A stretch of DNA of 36,377 bases from Treponema sp. (GTDB lineage Bacteria > Spirochaetota > Spirochaetia > Treponematales > Breznakiellaceae). The stretch covers positions 1-36,377 of the forward strand of contig JAISCR010000010.1 of the NCBI GenBank assembly GCA_031265435.1. Direction: 5' to 3'. The notes under the pieces were generated by a model, which did not search any database, had not been told where the DNA came from, and saw nothing but the letters and a program-made list of their open reading frames with translations. Position 1 is the stretch's first letter, and every line of letters starts with the position of its first letter. Positions 16,022 through 23,459 of the stretch are shown in pieces. Position numbers and translations under genes: made by a program.

Positions 16022-18670
16022 CTAAGGGGCATACGAAAACGAGTAGACCCCCGAACCAAGTTCCGCCTGCGCCCCGCCTTCGGCAGGACTGAATTCAATT
16101 CCGTCTATGGTTCCCGCTTTTGCCTCAGGCAGTATCAGGATCGCAGTAGTATTGTGGGGTACCTTTACATCCACCTTCAACCCATTGTCCGATTTTTCCC
16201 AGCGTACCGAAAAGAGACCGTAGGCGGATTCATAGTTTGTTTCCGCCCAGGTGATGGGGCCGCCGGGCAGAGGTTTTATGAGGGCCTTCCTGAAGCCAAC
16301 AGCATCACTGTCGGTGTCAAGGCCGCCCACGGAACTGAAGATCCAGTCGCAGACCGCGCCGTATGCGTAATGGTTGAAAGAATTCATATCGGCACTCCAC
16401 ATGGTTCCGTCGGGCTTGAGGCCGTCCCAGTGTTCCCAGATGGTGGTGGCCCCCTTGGTTACCTGGTAGAGCCAGCTGGGGAAGTCTTCCTTGAACAGAA
16501 GTTCATAGGCCAGATCCGGCATCCCGTTATCCGTCAGTACCCGGCAGGCAAAGGGGGTTCCCAGAAAACCCGTGGTCAGGTGATTGGTGTTTTCCTTGAG
16601 GAGTTCCACCAGGGTATCCAGCGTCCTTTTGCGGGCATGGGGGGGACAGAGATCAAAGTAAAGTGAAAGTATGCAGGCGGTCTGAGTCCGGGCGGCGATG
16701 CGGCCCCTGGGGCTAAAGAATTCCTCCCCGAACGAGGCAGCAATCTTCCGGTGAAGTTTTTCATACGTTTCGGCATCTTCCTTTTTGCCCAGAAGAGCGG
16801 CGCTCTTTGACAGTAATTCTGTCGAATAAGCATAGAAGGCGGTGGCGGAAAGATCGTTGGGGGTGGCGCCCAGATAGCTTCCCTCTTTGGCATCCAGCGC
16901 AACCCAGTCGCCGAAATGGAAGCCCGTATTGAAAAGCGTTCCGCCTTCGGCAACTCCCCGGATATAGTCTACCCACTTCTTCATGTTTGGATACTGCTCT
17001 TCCAGGATGGCCCTGTCTCCAAAGTACCTGTACATAGTCCAGGGAATGATCACCTCCGCGTCCGCCCACGCGGTTGCTCCGGCAGGTTCATCCTGTTCCG
17101 AATCCCCGTGCTGATAGCCCTTGAGCACGTTGGGTACCACATGGGGCACCCTGCCGTCGGGAAGCTGGGAAACCGCCACATCCCGGAGCCACTTTCTGAA
17201 GAAGGGGGCCGCTTCCATAAGAAAACTTGCCGAACGGCAGAATATCTGCGCATCCCCCGTCCAGCCCAGACGTTCATCCCTCTGGGGACAATCGGTGGGA
17301 ATATCCACAAAATTATCCTTCATGCTCCATTCGGTATTGAGCACAAACCGGTTCAAAAGTTCGCTGGAAGATGTAAAACTTCCCGTGGGCCTCATGTCCG
17401 AATAGACCGCAATTGCTTCAAAACTGTTCATGTCGAGGTTTCCGGGCCACTCATCCACCGCAATGTAACGGAAGCCCTGAAAGGTAAAATGCGGACTGTA
17501 GCTTTCCTGCCCTCCGCCCCGGAGGCTATACTCAATGGTCTGCCGGGCCTTCCTCAGGTTTTCGGTGTAAAAGTTACCTTTTGCGTCAAGAATCTCCGCG
17601 TGGCGGATCTTTACCCTGTCACCGGCCTTGCCGCTCACGGTAAAGCGTACATAGCCTGAAATATTCTGCCCAAAGTCGATAACCCGGTCTCCGCCGGGGG
17701 TAGTAAAGAGAGAGAGGGCCTTGAAATGTTCCCGTTCTTTAACGGGAAGCCCGTCTGCCGCCTTCAGCATGGAAACGTCATTGCTTTCCGTATATGCCGG
17801 TTTCCAGCCCTGCTCCGTAAAACCGGCTTCACTCCAGCCCAACTCTTCCTTCCGCGCGTCATAGATTTCGCCGTGATAGATCTCCGAGTAAAGCACCGGG
17901 GCCTTATTGCATTTCCAGCTGCCGTCGCTGCAGACAAGTTCCACCGTATCATCTTCATAAACTACCCGGAGCTGGGCGATAATGGCGGTGCGTGTACCGA
18001 AACAGTTCCGGTTGCCCATCCAGCCGGCCATGTCTCCCTTGTACCATCCGGGGCCAACCATGAAGCCCAGCGCATTGGGCCCCTGTTTAAGAGCGGCAGT
18101 CACATCAAAAGTCTGGAAGAGAATCCGGCTTCCATATTCGGTAAAGCCCGGCGTAAGCCTTTCATCCCCTGCCCTTGTCCCGTTGCACCAGGCTTCGTAG
18201 ATCCCTTTGGCGGAGGCATATAAACGGGCAGATTTTATCTTTTTGGAGAGATTGAATTCCGTACGCAGCGCCGTCCCTTCGGAGGCGGCTCCGGCATTTT
18301 CATCCTCCGCGCTGATAAATACCGCCTTCCATTCATCCTGTTTCAGCATGGAAACTTCAAACCAGGCGCCTTCACTCCAGGGACTCTCTTCGCCCAAATT
18401 GTCCCAAATTTTTACCCGCCAGAATTTCTTCTCAAAGGACGCAAAACTCAAACTCTTGCAGGAAACAAACTGCGATTCCCCCGAATCAATTTTCCCGGAC
18501 TCCCAAAGTTCGGCATGAAAATCCCCAAAGGAAGAGATCTGCAGACTATAGGCGCCCTGCAGGACATTCTGTTTATCCGACTCAATTTTCCAGCCGAAAC
18601 GGGGCGTCCCGGTGTGAAGCCCCAGCGGATTTTCGCGGTATTCGGTACGAAGCTGAACTGCCTTTATCAT
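16022..18670 (-). CDS. Alpha-L-rhamnosidase, GH78
   Basis: An 882-residue enzyme that removes terminal alpha-L-rhamnose from glycosides or pectin-type oligosaccharides. N-terminal beta-sandwich domains (about 1-330, with LRTEFNLSKKIKSARLYASAKGIYEAWCNG) lead into the (alpha/alpha)6 barrel. This carries the GH78 signature D460-CPQRD-E466-RLGWTG-D473, whose acidic residues include the general acid, and TTIWEHWDG (E746). MNSFNHYAYGAVCDWIF is also typical of the family. A C-terminal beta domain closes the protein. I see no signal peptide, so it probably acts in the cytoplasm on imported rhamnosides. The start has GGAGG at 18675-18679. It is a single-gene unit converging with the YesN gene. Confidence 0.95.
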   Translation of the reverse strand: MIKAVQLRTEYRENPLGLHTGTPRFGWKIESDKQNVLQGAYSLQISSFGDFHAELWESGKIDSGESQFVSCKSLSFASFEKKFWRVKIWDNLGEESPWSEGAWFEVSMLKQDEWKAVFISAEDENAGAASEGTALRTEFNLSKKIKSARLYASAKGIYEAWCNGTRAGDERLTPGFTEYGSRILFQTFDVTAALKQGPNALGFMVGPGWYKGDMAGWMGNRNCFGTRTAIIAQLRVVYEDDTVELVCSDGSWKCNKAPVLYSEIYHGEIYDARKEELGWSEAGFTEQGWKPAYTESNDVSMLKAADGLPVKEREHFKALSLFTTPGGDRVIDFGQNISGYVRFTVSGKAGDRVKIRHAEILDAKGNFYTENLRKARQTIEYSLRGGGQESYSPHFTFQGFRYIAVDEWPGNLDMNSFEAIAVYSDMRPTGSFTSSSELLNRFVLNTEWSMKDNFVDIPTDCPQRDERLGWTGDAQIFCRSASFLMEAAPFFRKWLRDVAVSQLPDGRVPHVVPNVLKGYQHGDSEQDEPAGATAWADAEVIIPWTMYRYFGDRAILEEQYPNMKKWVDYIRGVAEGGTLFNTGFHFGDWVALDAKEGSYLGATPNDLSATAFYAYSTELLSKSAALLGKKEDAETYEKLHRKIAASFGEEFFSPRGRIAARTQTACILSLYFDLCPPHARKRTLDTLVELLKENTNHLTTGFLGTPFACRVLTDNGMPDLAYELLFKEDFPSWLYQVTKGATTIWEHWDGLKPDGTMWSADMNSFNHYAYGAVCDWIFSSVGGLDTDSDAVGFRKALIKPLPGGPITWAETNYESAYGLFSVRWEKSDNGLKVDVKVPHNTTAILILPEAKAGTIDGIEFSPAEGGAQAELGSGVYSFSYAP

Positions 18671-18792
18671 ATATGCCTCCAGATGATCTATTGAAAATCA
18701 AATTTTCAATATTGTAAATGGATAAAACAAAACCGGACAATGGAGTATGGAATAGAAGCCTCTTTTTACGTGTACCTTTTTGTGGTTAATAT

Positions 18793-18820
18793 TCTTCGTG
18801 GTTTCTCTAAAATAAAACAA
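18793..18820 (+). repeat. Dispersed repeat copy matching 36198-36225
   Basis: This 28-bp segment agrees at 24 of 28 positions with 36198-36225 (both centre on CGTGGTTT and end in an AAATA-AACAA-like run). It is a decayed copy of a repeat that forms a large palindrome near the right end of the window. Confidence 0.55.
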
Positions 18821-18821
18821 A

Positions 18822-18855
18822 GGGCGGCAGGCGGTCTTACACCCGCCTGCCGCCC
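18822..18855 (-). terminator. Rho-independent terminator of the small lipoprotein gene
   Basis: A perfect 13-bp G+C stem (GGGCGGCAGGCGG at 18822-18834 with its complement at 18843-18855) and an 8-base loop. Read on the minus strand it is followed by TTTGTTTTATTTTAG, a good T-rich tail, and it lies 62 bp past the lipoprotein stop. Confidence 0.88.
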
Positions 18856-18917
18856 CGCAAAAATCTAAGGCGATCCGCATCCCTCGGAGAGCCCGGCCGT
18901 TATTTTACCGGCGCCGG

Positions 18918-19331
18918 TTATTTCTTCACGTAGCTTCCTGCCGCGAAACCGGAAGCCACGCCGCCGCTAAGGGTGAGCTTTTTCCCCTCAATCTTAAACG
19001 TTATAGATTCAGTCGCCGCCACACCGGCAGCCACCATGGTAATTTTATCGCCGTTGACAGTGAAGGAGTACCCACTCACACCTGCCACCAACAAGGTTCC
19101 ATCGGCCTTGAATTCATATACGGGCGTACCACCCTCACCTTCATCAACTACTCCATTGTTATTGAAATCGAGATACCAGATTGCGACAAGCTCACTGGGA
19201 ATGGCGCCGCCGCCGTCGCCACCATCGCCCGCGTCAGTTTTGCAGCTCGCCAGAGAGAACCCGGCTAGCGCTACGATGGTGATAATCCTCAGAAGCAGCA
19301 CCAGGGATCTTGTGAAGATATTCCGTTTCAT
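18918..19331 (-). CDS. Small lipoprotein with an EF-hand-like loop
   Basis: A 137-residue predicted lipoprotein of unknown function. The signal peptide ends in the lipobox LASC, so Cys is the first mature residue. It is followed by an Asp/Gly-rich linker and then a beta-rich domain that reads like a lipocalin-like or quantitative 'expected residue' fold (VYEFKADGTL, YSFTVNGDKITM, ESITFKIEGKKLTLSGG). Within it DFNNNGVVDEGE matches the spacing of a calcium-binding EF-hand or dockerin-like loop; this is seen in sequence, but binding is inferred. The start at 19331 has AAGGAGC at 19339-19345. An upstream in-frame ATG at 19361 lacks a ribosome site and would put a polar stretch before the signal peptide. 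It has its own terminator. Confidence 0.78.
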   Translation of the reverse strand: MKRNIFTRSLVLLLRIITIVALAGFSLASCKTDAGDGGDGGGAIPSELVAIWYLDFNNNGVVDEGEGGTPVYEFKADGTLLVAGVSGYSFTVNGDKITMVAAGVAATESITFKIEGKKLTLSGGVASGFAAGSYVKK

Positions 19332-19367
19332 AGAAACGCTCCTTTGTGCATGGCTTTCCATACACAG

Positions 19368-19385
19368 TGGGGGCTTTTGCCCCCA
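19368..19385. other. G+C hairpin in the lipoprotein gene leader
   Basis: A perfect 7-bp stem (TGGGGGC / GCCCCCA) with a TTTT loop lies 36 bp upstream of the lipoprotein start. With no T tail on either strand it is more likely a message-stabilising leader hairpin than a terminator. Confidence 0.45.
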
Positions 19386-19578
19386 AAAAGATGCCTACCC
19401 ACAGGGGCGGCGGCGCCGATTTCTGTACTTTCCCCTTCTTCGGAGATCGTTTTCAGAATATCAGCTATAAGTAATTATAATAAACAGCTAATAGCTCTTT
19501 GTCAAGATTTTCAATAGCCTATAGCATTTAAAACATGGAAATATATGGAACATTCAAAGCGGGACCCGGGTGAGTACG

Positions 19579-19884
19579 ATGAACTTACAGGAACTTTTTA
19601 TTACAAACCTAAAGGAATACCGGAAACTGCGAAAAATTTCCCAACTGGAACTTGCCGAAGAGTGTGAATCGGCCCAGACCTATATTTCCGAACTGGAAAA
19701 AGGAAAAAAAAGCCCATCTTTGCTCATGGTGGAACGTATTGCCTCGGCCCTTGATATAGAGGCGGTTCATTTGTTCAAGAACGAGCCCCCATCGGAGGGC
19801 CGGCAGCGGCTGAGTTATACTCAAAAGCAGGAAATGGCCGATCGGATGCGCTCCGCCCTGGTTAAAATCATCGACGATTACTAG
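19579..19884 (+). CDS. XRE-family helix-turn-helix regulator
   Basis: A 101-residue small DNA-binding protein of the Cro/C1 class. The HTH_3 domain covers about residues 8-62 (LKEYRKLRKISQLELAEECESAQTYISELEKGKKSPSLLMVERIASALDIE). A short polar tail carries no further domain. The ATG at 19579 was chosen because GGGTGAG lies 4 bases before it; a GTG at 19570 would add three residues. It has no toxin or restriction gene next to it. The following 160 bp holds only a degraded transposase end. Its targets are unknown; it may be a leftover of a mobile or toxin-antitoxin module. Confidence 0.82.
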   Translation: MNLQELFITNLKEYRKLRKISQLELAEECESAQTYISELEKGKKSPSLLMVERIASALDIEAVHLFKNEPPSEGRQRLSYTQKQEMADRMRSALVKIIDDY

Positions 19885-19888
19885 TATC

Positions 19889-20046
19889 GATACATGGCGT
19901 CTCTTGAATTATTTCCTGCCGACGGTCAAACTCATCGACAAGGCGGAATTCACTCGAAAAACCAAAGATACCGTTTTCTTGACAACAATACAGCAATAAA
20001 GAAACTGCTTGAGCGGTTCGGCTGGATTTTATTACCCTATAGTTGA
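19889..20046 (+). pseudogene. Relic of a transposase 3' end (frameshifted)
   Basis: One frame from 19889 reads DTWRLLNYFLPTVKLIDKAE, which looks like the C-terminal part of integrase-core transposases that end 'NYF.P..KL..K.R'. The next frame then continues with RFLDNNTAIKKLLERFG, resembling their 'RLLDxPxIxxxxKxxLxxxF' ending. The two parts are in different frames and no start or upstream domain remains, so I read it as a degraded insertion-sequence end. This rests on remembered family patterns and could be wrong. Confidence 0.4.
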
Positions 20047-20088
20047 AATCCCTTCCCAAAGATCCTATGCTAGTCTCGGAGGTTGATT

Positions 20089-20658
20089 ATGCCCCTGGCT
20101 AAAGAAGCATCCTATTATACCTATGCCGATTATCTTGAATGGGATGAAAACGAGCGTTATGAGATCATAGACGGTGAGGCCTATATGATGGCAACGCCCT
20201 CCCGGATTCACCAGGAGATCAGCGGGAATTTTTATTTTGCATTGAGATCTTTTCTGGAAGGCAAATCCTGTAAGGTCTACGCCGCCCCCTTTGCCGTCCG
20301 GCTTTTTCCCGAGGAAGATAAGAGCGACGATACGGTGGTAGAACCGGACATCACGGTGATCTGCGACCCTTCCAAGTTGGACGACCGGGGCTGTAACGGC
20401 GTACCTGACTTTATCATCGAGATCATATCCCCCTCCACCGCCCGCTATGACCGGATCGTCAAATTCAACAAATACCGGGAAGCGGGGGTCCGGGAATACT
20501 GGATCGTTAATCCGGAAGAAAAGATCGTTTCGGCATACCTGTTAAAAGACGGCCAATACATGGCGGTAAACTATGACGATACCGCCGCCGCCCCGGTAAC
20601 GGTACTGCCGGACTGCGAGATAGATCTCAAAGCCATTTTTGGAAGCTTCGAAGCATGA
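20089..20658 (+). CDS. Uma2-family (DUF820) putative endonuclease-fold protein
   Basis: A 189-residue protein of the Uma2/DUF820 family, which has a PD-(D/E)XK nuclease-like fold. Landmarks are the opening YTYADYLEWDENERYEIIDGEAY, the core VEPDITVICD, and DFIIEIISPSTARYDRIVKFNKYREAGVREYWIVNPEEK. These contain the acidic residues and the Lys expected for the fold. The ATG at 20089 has GGAGG at 20078-20082; the TTG at 20083 in the same frame is too close to that site. Family members are common in multiple copies and often near mobile DNA; their role is not established. It is flanked by a transposase relic and the thioesterase gene and does not look like part of an operon. Confidence 0.87.
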   Translation: MPLAKEASYYTYADYLEWDENERYEIIDGEAYMMATPSRIHQEISGNFYFALRSFLEGKSCKVYAAPFAVRLFPEEDKSDDTVVEPDITVICDPSKLDDRGCNGVPDFIIEIISPSTARYDRIVKFNKYREAGVREYWIVNPEEKIVSAYLLKDGQYMAVNYDDTAAAPVTVLPDCEIDLKAIFGSFEA

Positions 20659-20660
20659 GG

Positions 20661-20673
20661 GGTGACAGTCACC
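20661..20673. other. Short perfect palindrome after the Uma2 gene
   Basis: GGTGAC-A-GTCACC begins 2 bp after the Uma2 stop and is followed at 20679-20692 by a GGC-T7-GCC hairpin. It could be a weak terminator or a REP-type sequence. The rest of the 156-bp gap to the thioesterase shows nothing I recognise. Confidence 0.4.
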
Positions 20674-20814
20674 AAATCGGCTTTTTTTGCCCGACATAAA
20701 GCATCCCGCATGGTTGCACTGGATGATCTTTCCACAATTCATAATGCGTTCATCTTGGCTGCCATCAATCTTGACGTTTTCCGTATATGTTGTCAGGATT
20801 AAGTGCGAGGTTTT

Positions 20815-21639
20815 ATGAATATTTGGCAGGAAAACGCGGAACTGCGTTTTGGGGTTATCGATCGTTCCGACCGGCTTACACTTTCCTCTGCGTTCGACTT
20901 TTTCCAGGAAGTTGCCATTAGCCATGCCGAAGCCCTGGGCGTAGGCCGGGATTCCATGGCGAAAACGGGGCAGGTCTGGATTCTCTCCCGCATCTCCGTG
21001 CAGTTTGACAGGCGGCCCCGCTACGGTGAAAAGGTTGTTTTGCGAACCTGGCCCCGGGGAAGTGAGAAGCTTTTTGCGCTCCGGGATTACGATATTCGGG
21101 ACGAAAAGGACATCCCCATTGTCCGGGGACGGAGCGGCTGGCTCATCATAGACATTGAAAAACGGCGGCCCCTGCGGCCCCAGGCGATCATGGCAGTCAT
21201 GCCTCTCAACGAGGGGCTTGATGCTCTCATCGACGGCGGCGCCGGTCTCCCCGCCAGGGTGGGTCTCTCCAAAGCCGCCGAACGGACAGCCCGTTATTCG
21301 GACATAGACTACAACGGCCACGTAAACAATACCCGCTATATCCAGTGGATTCAGGATCTCATGGAATGTGAAACCCTGGAGAGGGCTTCCCGGATACGGC
21401 TGGACATCAACTTTGTAAACGAAATAAGGCCGGGCGAAGTTACCGGCCTCTTTACCGGCCCCATTGAAGACAGTCCCGAGGCTCCCGCCCCCGAAGAGTG
21501 GCTTAAAGCCCTGCAACAGGCCGAAGGCAAGGCGGAAAACCCTGTGGAACAGGCCCTGGCTATCGAAGGCCGCAAAGCCGGAACATCTTCCGAAGCCGCT
21601 CAGGTGAATTTCCGGGCGGAACTGCGGCTCCGGGAATAG
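20815..21639 (+). CDS. Acyl-ACP thioesterase (FatA/FatB type)
   Basis: A 274-residue enzyme expected to release free fatty acid from acyl-carrier protein in the cytoplasm. It has two hot-dog domains. The first (about 1-130) has LSSAFDFFQEVAISHAEALGVG and WILSRISVQFDRRPRYGEKVVLRTWP. The second (about 150-274) has D163-I-D-Y-N167-G-H169-V-N-N172, the family's catalytic Asp/Asn/His block. The start at 20815 has GCGAGG at 20805-20810; a GTG at 20803 in the same frame has no site. It is a single gene between the Uma2 gene and a palindromic repeat that precedes the DeoR operon. Chain-length preference cannot be read. Confidence 0.88.
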   Translation: MNIWQENAELRFGVIDRSDRLTLSSAFDFFQEVAISHAEALGVGRDSMAKTGQVWILSRISVQFDRRPRYGEKVVLRTWPRGSEKLFALRDYDIRDEKDIPIVRGRSGWLIIDIEKRRPLRPQAIMAVMPLNEGLDALIDGGAGLPARVGLSKAAERTARYSDIDYNGHVNNTRYIQWIQDLMECETLERASRIRLDINFVNEIRPGEVTGLFTGPIEDSPEAPAPEEWLKALQQAEGKAENPVEQALAIEGRKAGTSSEAAQVNFRAELRLRE

Positions 21640-21646
21640 ATGAACC

Positions 21647-21710
21647 TGTTCCAAAATCAAGGATTTTTTAAGATCCAGTGATCCGGCAGAAGGATCATAA
21701 TTTTGGAACA
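21647..21710. repeat. Short palindromic repeat, copy C (TTCCAAAA family)
   Basis: An 11-bp perfect inverted repeat (TGTTCCAAAAT / ATTTTGGAACA) encloses 42 bases that contain their own GATCC/GGATC pairings. It starts 7 bp after the thioesterase stop and may act as the 3' end of that message. Confidence 0.6.
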
Positions 21711-21748
21711 AACTCAGATACCTTTTTTATTTTTTAAACAAAATATAT

Positions 21749-21777
21749 TTGACAAAATCTTCCGGTCATGATAGATT
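21749..21777 (+). promoter_or_regulatory. Promoter of the DeoR-led operon
   Basis: TTGACA (21749-21754), a 17-bp spacer, then TAGATT (21772-21777), a good housekeeping-type match. The predicted start near 21784 puts the operator palindrome at 21788-21807 at about +4 to +24. Confidence 0.6.
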
Positions 21778-21787
21778 TTGAAAGTAA

Positions 21788-21807
21788 AATGTTCGATTTT
21801 GAACATT
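21788..21807. promoter_or_regulatory. Candidate DeoR-type operator
   Basis: A perfect 7-bp inverted repeat, AATGTTC-N6-GAACATT, just past the predicted transcription start and 27 bp before the regulator's own ATG. Its place and symmetry suit an autoregulated repressor. That the local DeoR-type protein binds it is inferred. Confidence 0.6.
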
Positions 21808-21834
21808 ACATGGGAGAAAAGGGACAAGGCTGCC

Positions 21835-22611
21835 ATGAATGAAAGACAGCAGGAAATTCTGGACATTCTCAAAGGCCATGGTTTTGCCTCGGTTGGCGGA
21901 CTCTCCAGTCATTTTGATGTTTCGGAGATGACCATACGCCGGGATCTGCAGATCCTGGAGGAAAACAGCGCCGCCCGGCGGGTACACGGCGGGGTAGTCT
22001 CTGTGGCAAGCCTGGGACAGGAACCGGTTTTTGATGAACGGGCAGCAAGCCTTGTGGAGGAGAAAAAGATCATCGCGGATCTGGCAGTTGAAATTGTAAG
22101 GGATAACAGTGTTATTGCACTGGATACCGGCTCTACCGTACTGGCTCTGATACAACGGCTCGTTTCAAAAAATAACCTCACGATCATTACTACCAATATC
22201 CATATCATGCTGGTGTGCCTGCAGCACCCGAACCTGAAGGTAATCGTTCCGGGAGGGGTTCTACGTCCCTATGAAGGCTCGCTGGCCGGGGCAAACACGG
22301 TGGAATTTCTCTCTGCCTGCCATGTGGATCAGTTTTTTATGGGAGTCGGCGGAATTGATGCCAAGGCCGGGGTTACCGAGTACAGTCTGGAGGATATTGC
22401 GGTCAAGCGGGCGCTGGTCACCAATGCCCGGCAGGTTATCGTACTGGCGGACTCAAGCAAATTCGGTAAAGTTACCTTCGCTTCGATCTGTCCCCTTGAT
22501 GAAATCGACATGGTAATAAGCAATGAAGCTCCCGGTCAGAATTATGCCAAATTTTTTGATCGGATCAATATTCCGGTAATGTATCCCCAGGAGATAAGCA
22601 AGGCTGGATAA
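21835..22611 (+). CDS. DeoR-family transcriptional regulator
   Basis: A 258-residue repressor of the DeoR class. The N-terminal helix-turn-helix (about 4-56: RQQEILDILKGHG, then VSEMTIRRDLQILEE) has the family signature. The C-terminal sugar-phosphate-sensing domain (about 75-240) has LDTGSTVLALIQRL, TTNIHIMLVC and the late stretch VLADSSKFGK typical of DeoRC. The ATG at 21835 has AAGG at 21826-21829; the frame opens further upstream, but that stretch contains the operator. The ligand in this class is usually a phosphorylated sugar, which fits an FGGY kinase at the other end of the same operon. Confidence 0.93.
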   Translation: MNERQQEILDILKGHGFASVGGLSSHFDVSEMTIRRDLQILEENSAARRVHGGVVSVASLGQEPVFDERAASLVEEKKIIADLAVEIVRDNSVIALDTGSTVLALIQRLVSKNNLTIITTNIHIMLVCLQHPNLKVIVPGGVLRPYEGSLAGANTVEFLSACHVDQFFMGVGGIDAKAGVTEYSLEDIAVKRALVTNARQVIVLADSSKFGKVTFASICPLDEIDMVISNEAPGQNYAKFFDRINIPVMYPQEISKAG

Positions 22612-22627
22612 AAAGGAGTACATATAA

Positions 22628-23443
22628 ATGAGTAAGGGCTGGATAAAAAAAAGTTTCGGTACGGTAAAACCGGTCATAGCAATGTGCCATTTCGATGCGC
22701 TGCCGGGGGATCCCAAATATGATATGAAGAAAGGGCTTGCCTGGGTTATTGACCGGGCCCGGAAAAACCTTGCGGCCCTGCAAAAGGGTGGCGTTGATGC
22801 GGTGATGTTTTCCAATGAGTTCAGCCTTCCCTACCTTACCAAGGTGGAACCCATAACACAAACCGTGATGGCCCGGATTATCGGGGAACTCAGGCAGGAG
22901 ATTCATGTACCCTACGGAGTGAATGTGCTCTGGGATGCCGGAGCAAGTGTGGAACTGGCGGTGGCGGTTGGTGCATCTTTTGTCAGGGAAATTTTTACCG
23001 GGGTGTACGCCAGTGATTTCGGCCTGTGGAATACCAACTGCGGAGCGGTGGCTCGGCTGCGGAGCCGTCTGGGGGCAGGAGGGGATGTCAGGCTGATGTT
23101 CAACATACTCCCCGAGGCAAGCGCCTACCTTGGTCAGCGGAGTCTTGCGGATATTGCCAAAACCACGGTATTTAACGGAGAACCCGACATGATCTGTGTT
23201 TCCGGGATGAAGGCAGGGGCCGTAACCTCAGCAGAAGCGCTACGGGAGGTGGTAAAGGCCGTCCCCGGTACGCCGGTGTTTGCCAATACCGGTGTCAACA
23301 TTAAAAATGCGGCCGAACAGCTTTCCATTGCCGATGGGGCGGTTATCGGCAGTACTTTCAAAAAGAACAATGATTTCTTTGATATGGTAGATCAGGAAAA
23401 GGTAGCTCGATTAATGGATGCCGTCCGGGCAGCCAGAAAATAG
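22628..23443 (+). CDS. BtpA/SgcQ-family TIM-barrel protein
   Basis: A 271-residue soluble protein of the BtpA family, which includes SgcQ of enterobacteria and the photosystem I biogenesis protein BtpA. Recognisable blocks are KPVIAMCHFDALPGDP at the N-terminus, GGVDAVMFSNEFSLPY, and the late TIM-barrel strands PVFANTGVNIKNAAEQLSIADGAVIGS, which resemble a phosphate-binding loop. The enzyme activity of the family is not settled. AAGGAG at 22613-22618 sets the start. It lies 16 bp after the regulator and 16 bp before a nucleoside-type binding protein, so it probably acts on the imported compound or its sugar part rather than in photosynthesis. Confidence 0.87.
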   Translation: MSKGWIKKSFGTVKPVIAMCHFDALPGDPKYDMKKGLAWVIDRARKNLAALQKGGVDAVMFSNEFSLPYLTKVEPITQTVMARIIGELRQEIHVPYGVNVLWDAGASVELAVAVGASFVREIFTGVYASDFGLWNTNCGAVARLRSRLGAGGDVRLMFNILPEASAYLGQRSLADIAKTTVFNGEPDMICVSGMKAGAVTSAEALREVVKAVPGTPVFANTGVNIKNAAEQLSIADGAVIGSTFKKNNDFFDMVDQEKVARLMDAVRAARK

Positions 23444-23459
23444 AGAAAGGAGTGCAAAG

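Larger units (their letters stand above)
18671..18917. other. Intergenic region upstream of the rhamnosidase
   Basis: This 247-bp gap holds the presumed rhamnosidase promoter (not clearly readable), a degenerate copy of a CCGTGG-type repeat at 18793-18820, and the terminator of the lipoprotein gene at 18822-18855. A 60-codon open frame across it on the minus strand has no ribosome site or recognisable protein character and is left out. Confidence 0.6.

Noticed and set aside
16016-16666. Open frame of 216 codons on the plus strand
   Set aside because: It is antisense to the GH78 rhamnosidase and has no domain of its own. It matters only as the extension reached if the 14-C tract gains one base.
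16916-17659. Open frame of 247 codons on the plus strand
   Set aside because: It lies opposite the catalytic domain of the rhamnosidase and shows no coherent domain.
18698-18880. 60-codon open frame on the minus strand upstream of the rhamnosidase
   Set aside because: It crosses a terminator stem and a dispersed repeat and has no ribosome site.
19885-20088. Possible toxin partner for the XRE regulator
   Set aside because: The only start-to-stop frame (19894-20046, 50 codons) matches no toxin I know and overlaps the transposase-like frame.
20542-21711. Long open frame on the minus strand (about 389 codons)
   Set aside because: It runs antisense through the thioesterase gene, whose hot-dog motifs are clear. 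The part over the 20659-20814 gap reads like protein but has no start, ribosome site or family I recognise.
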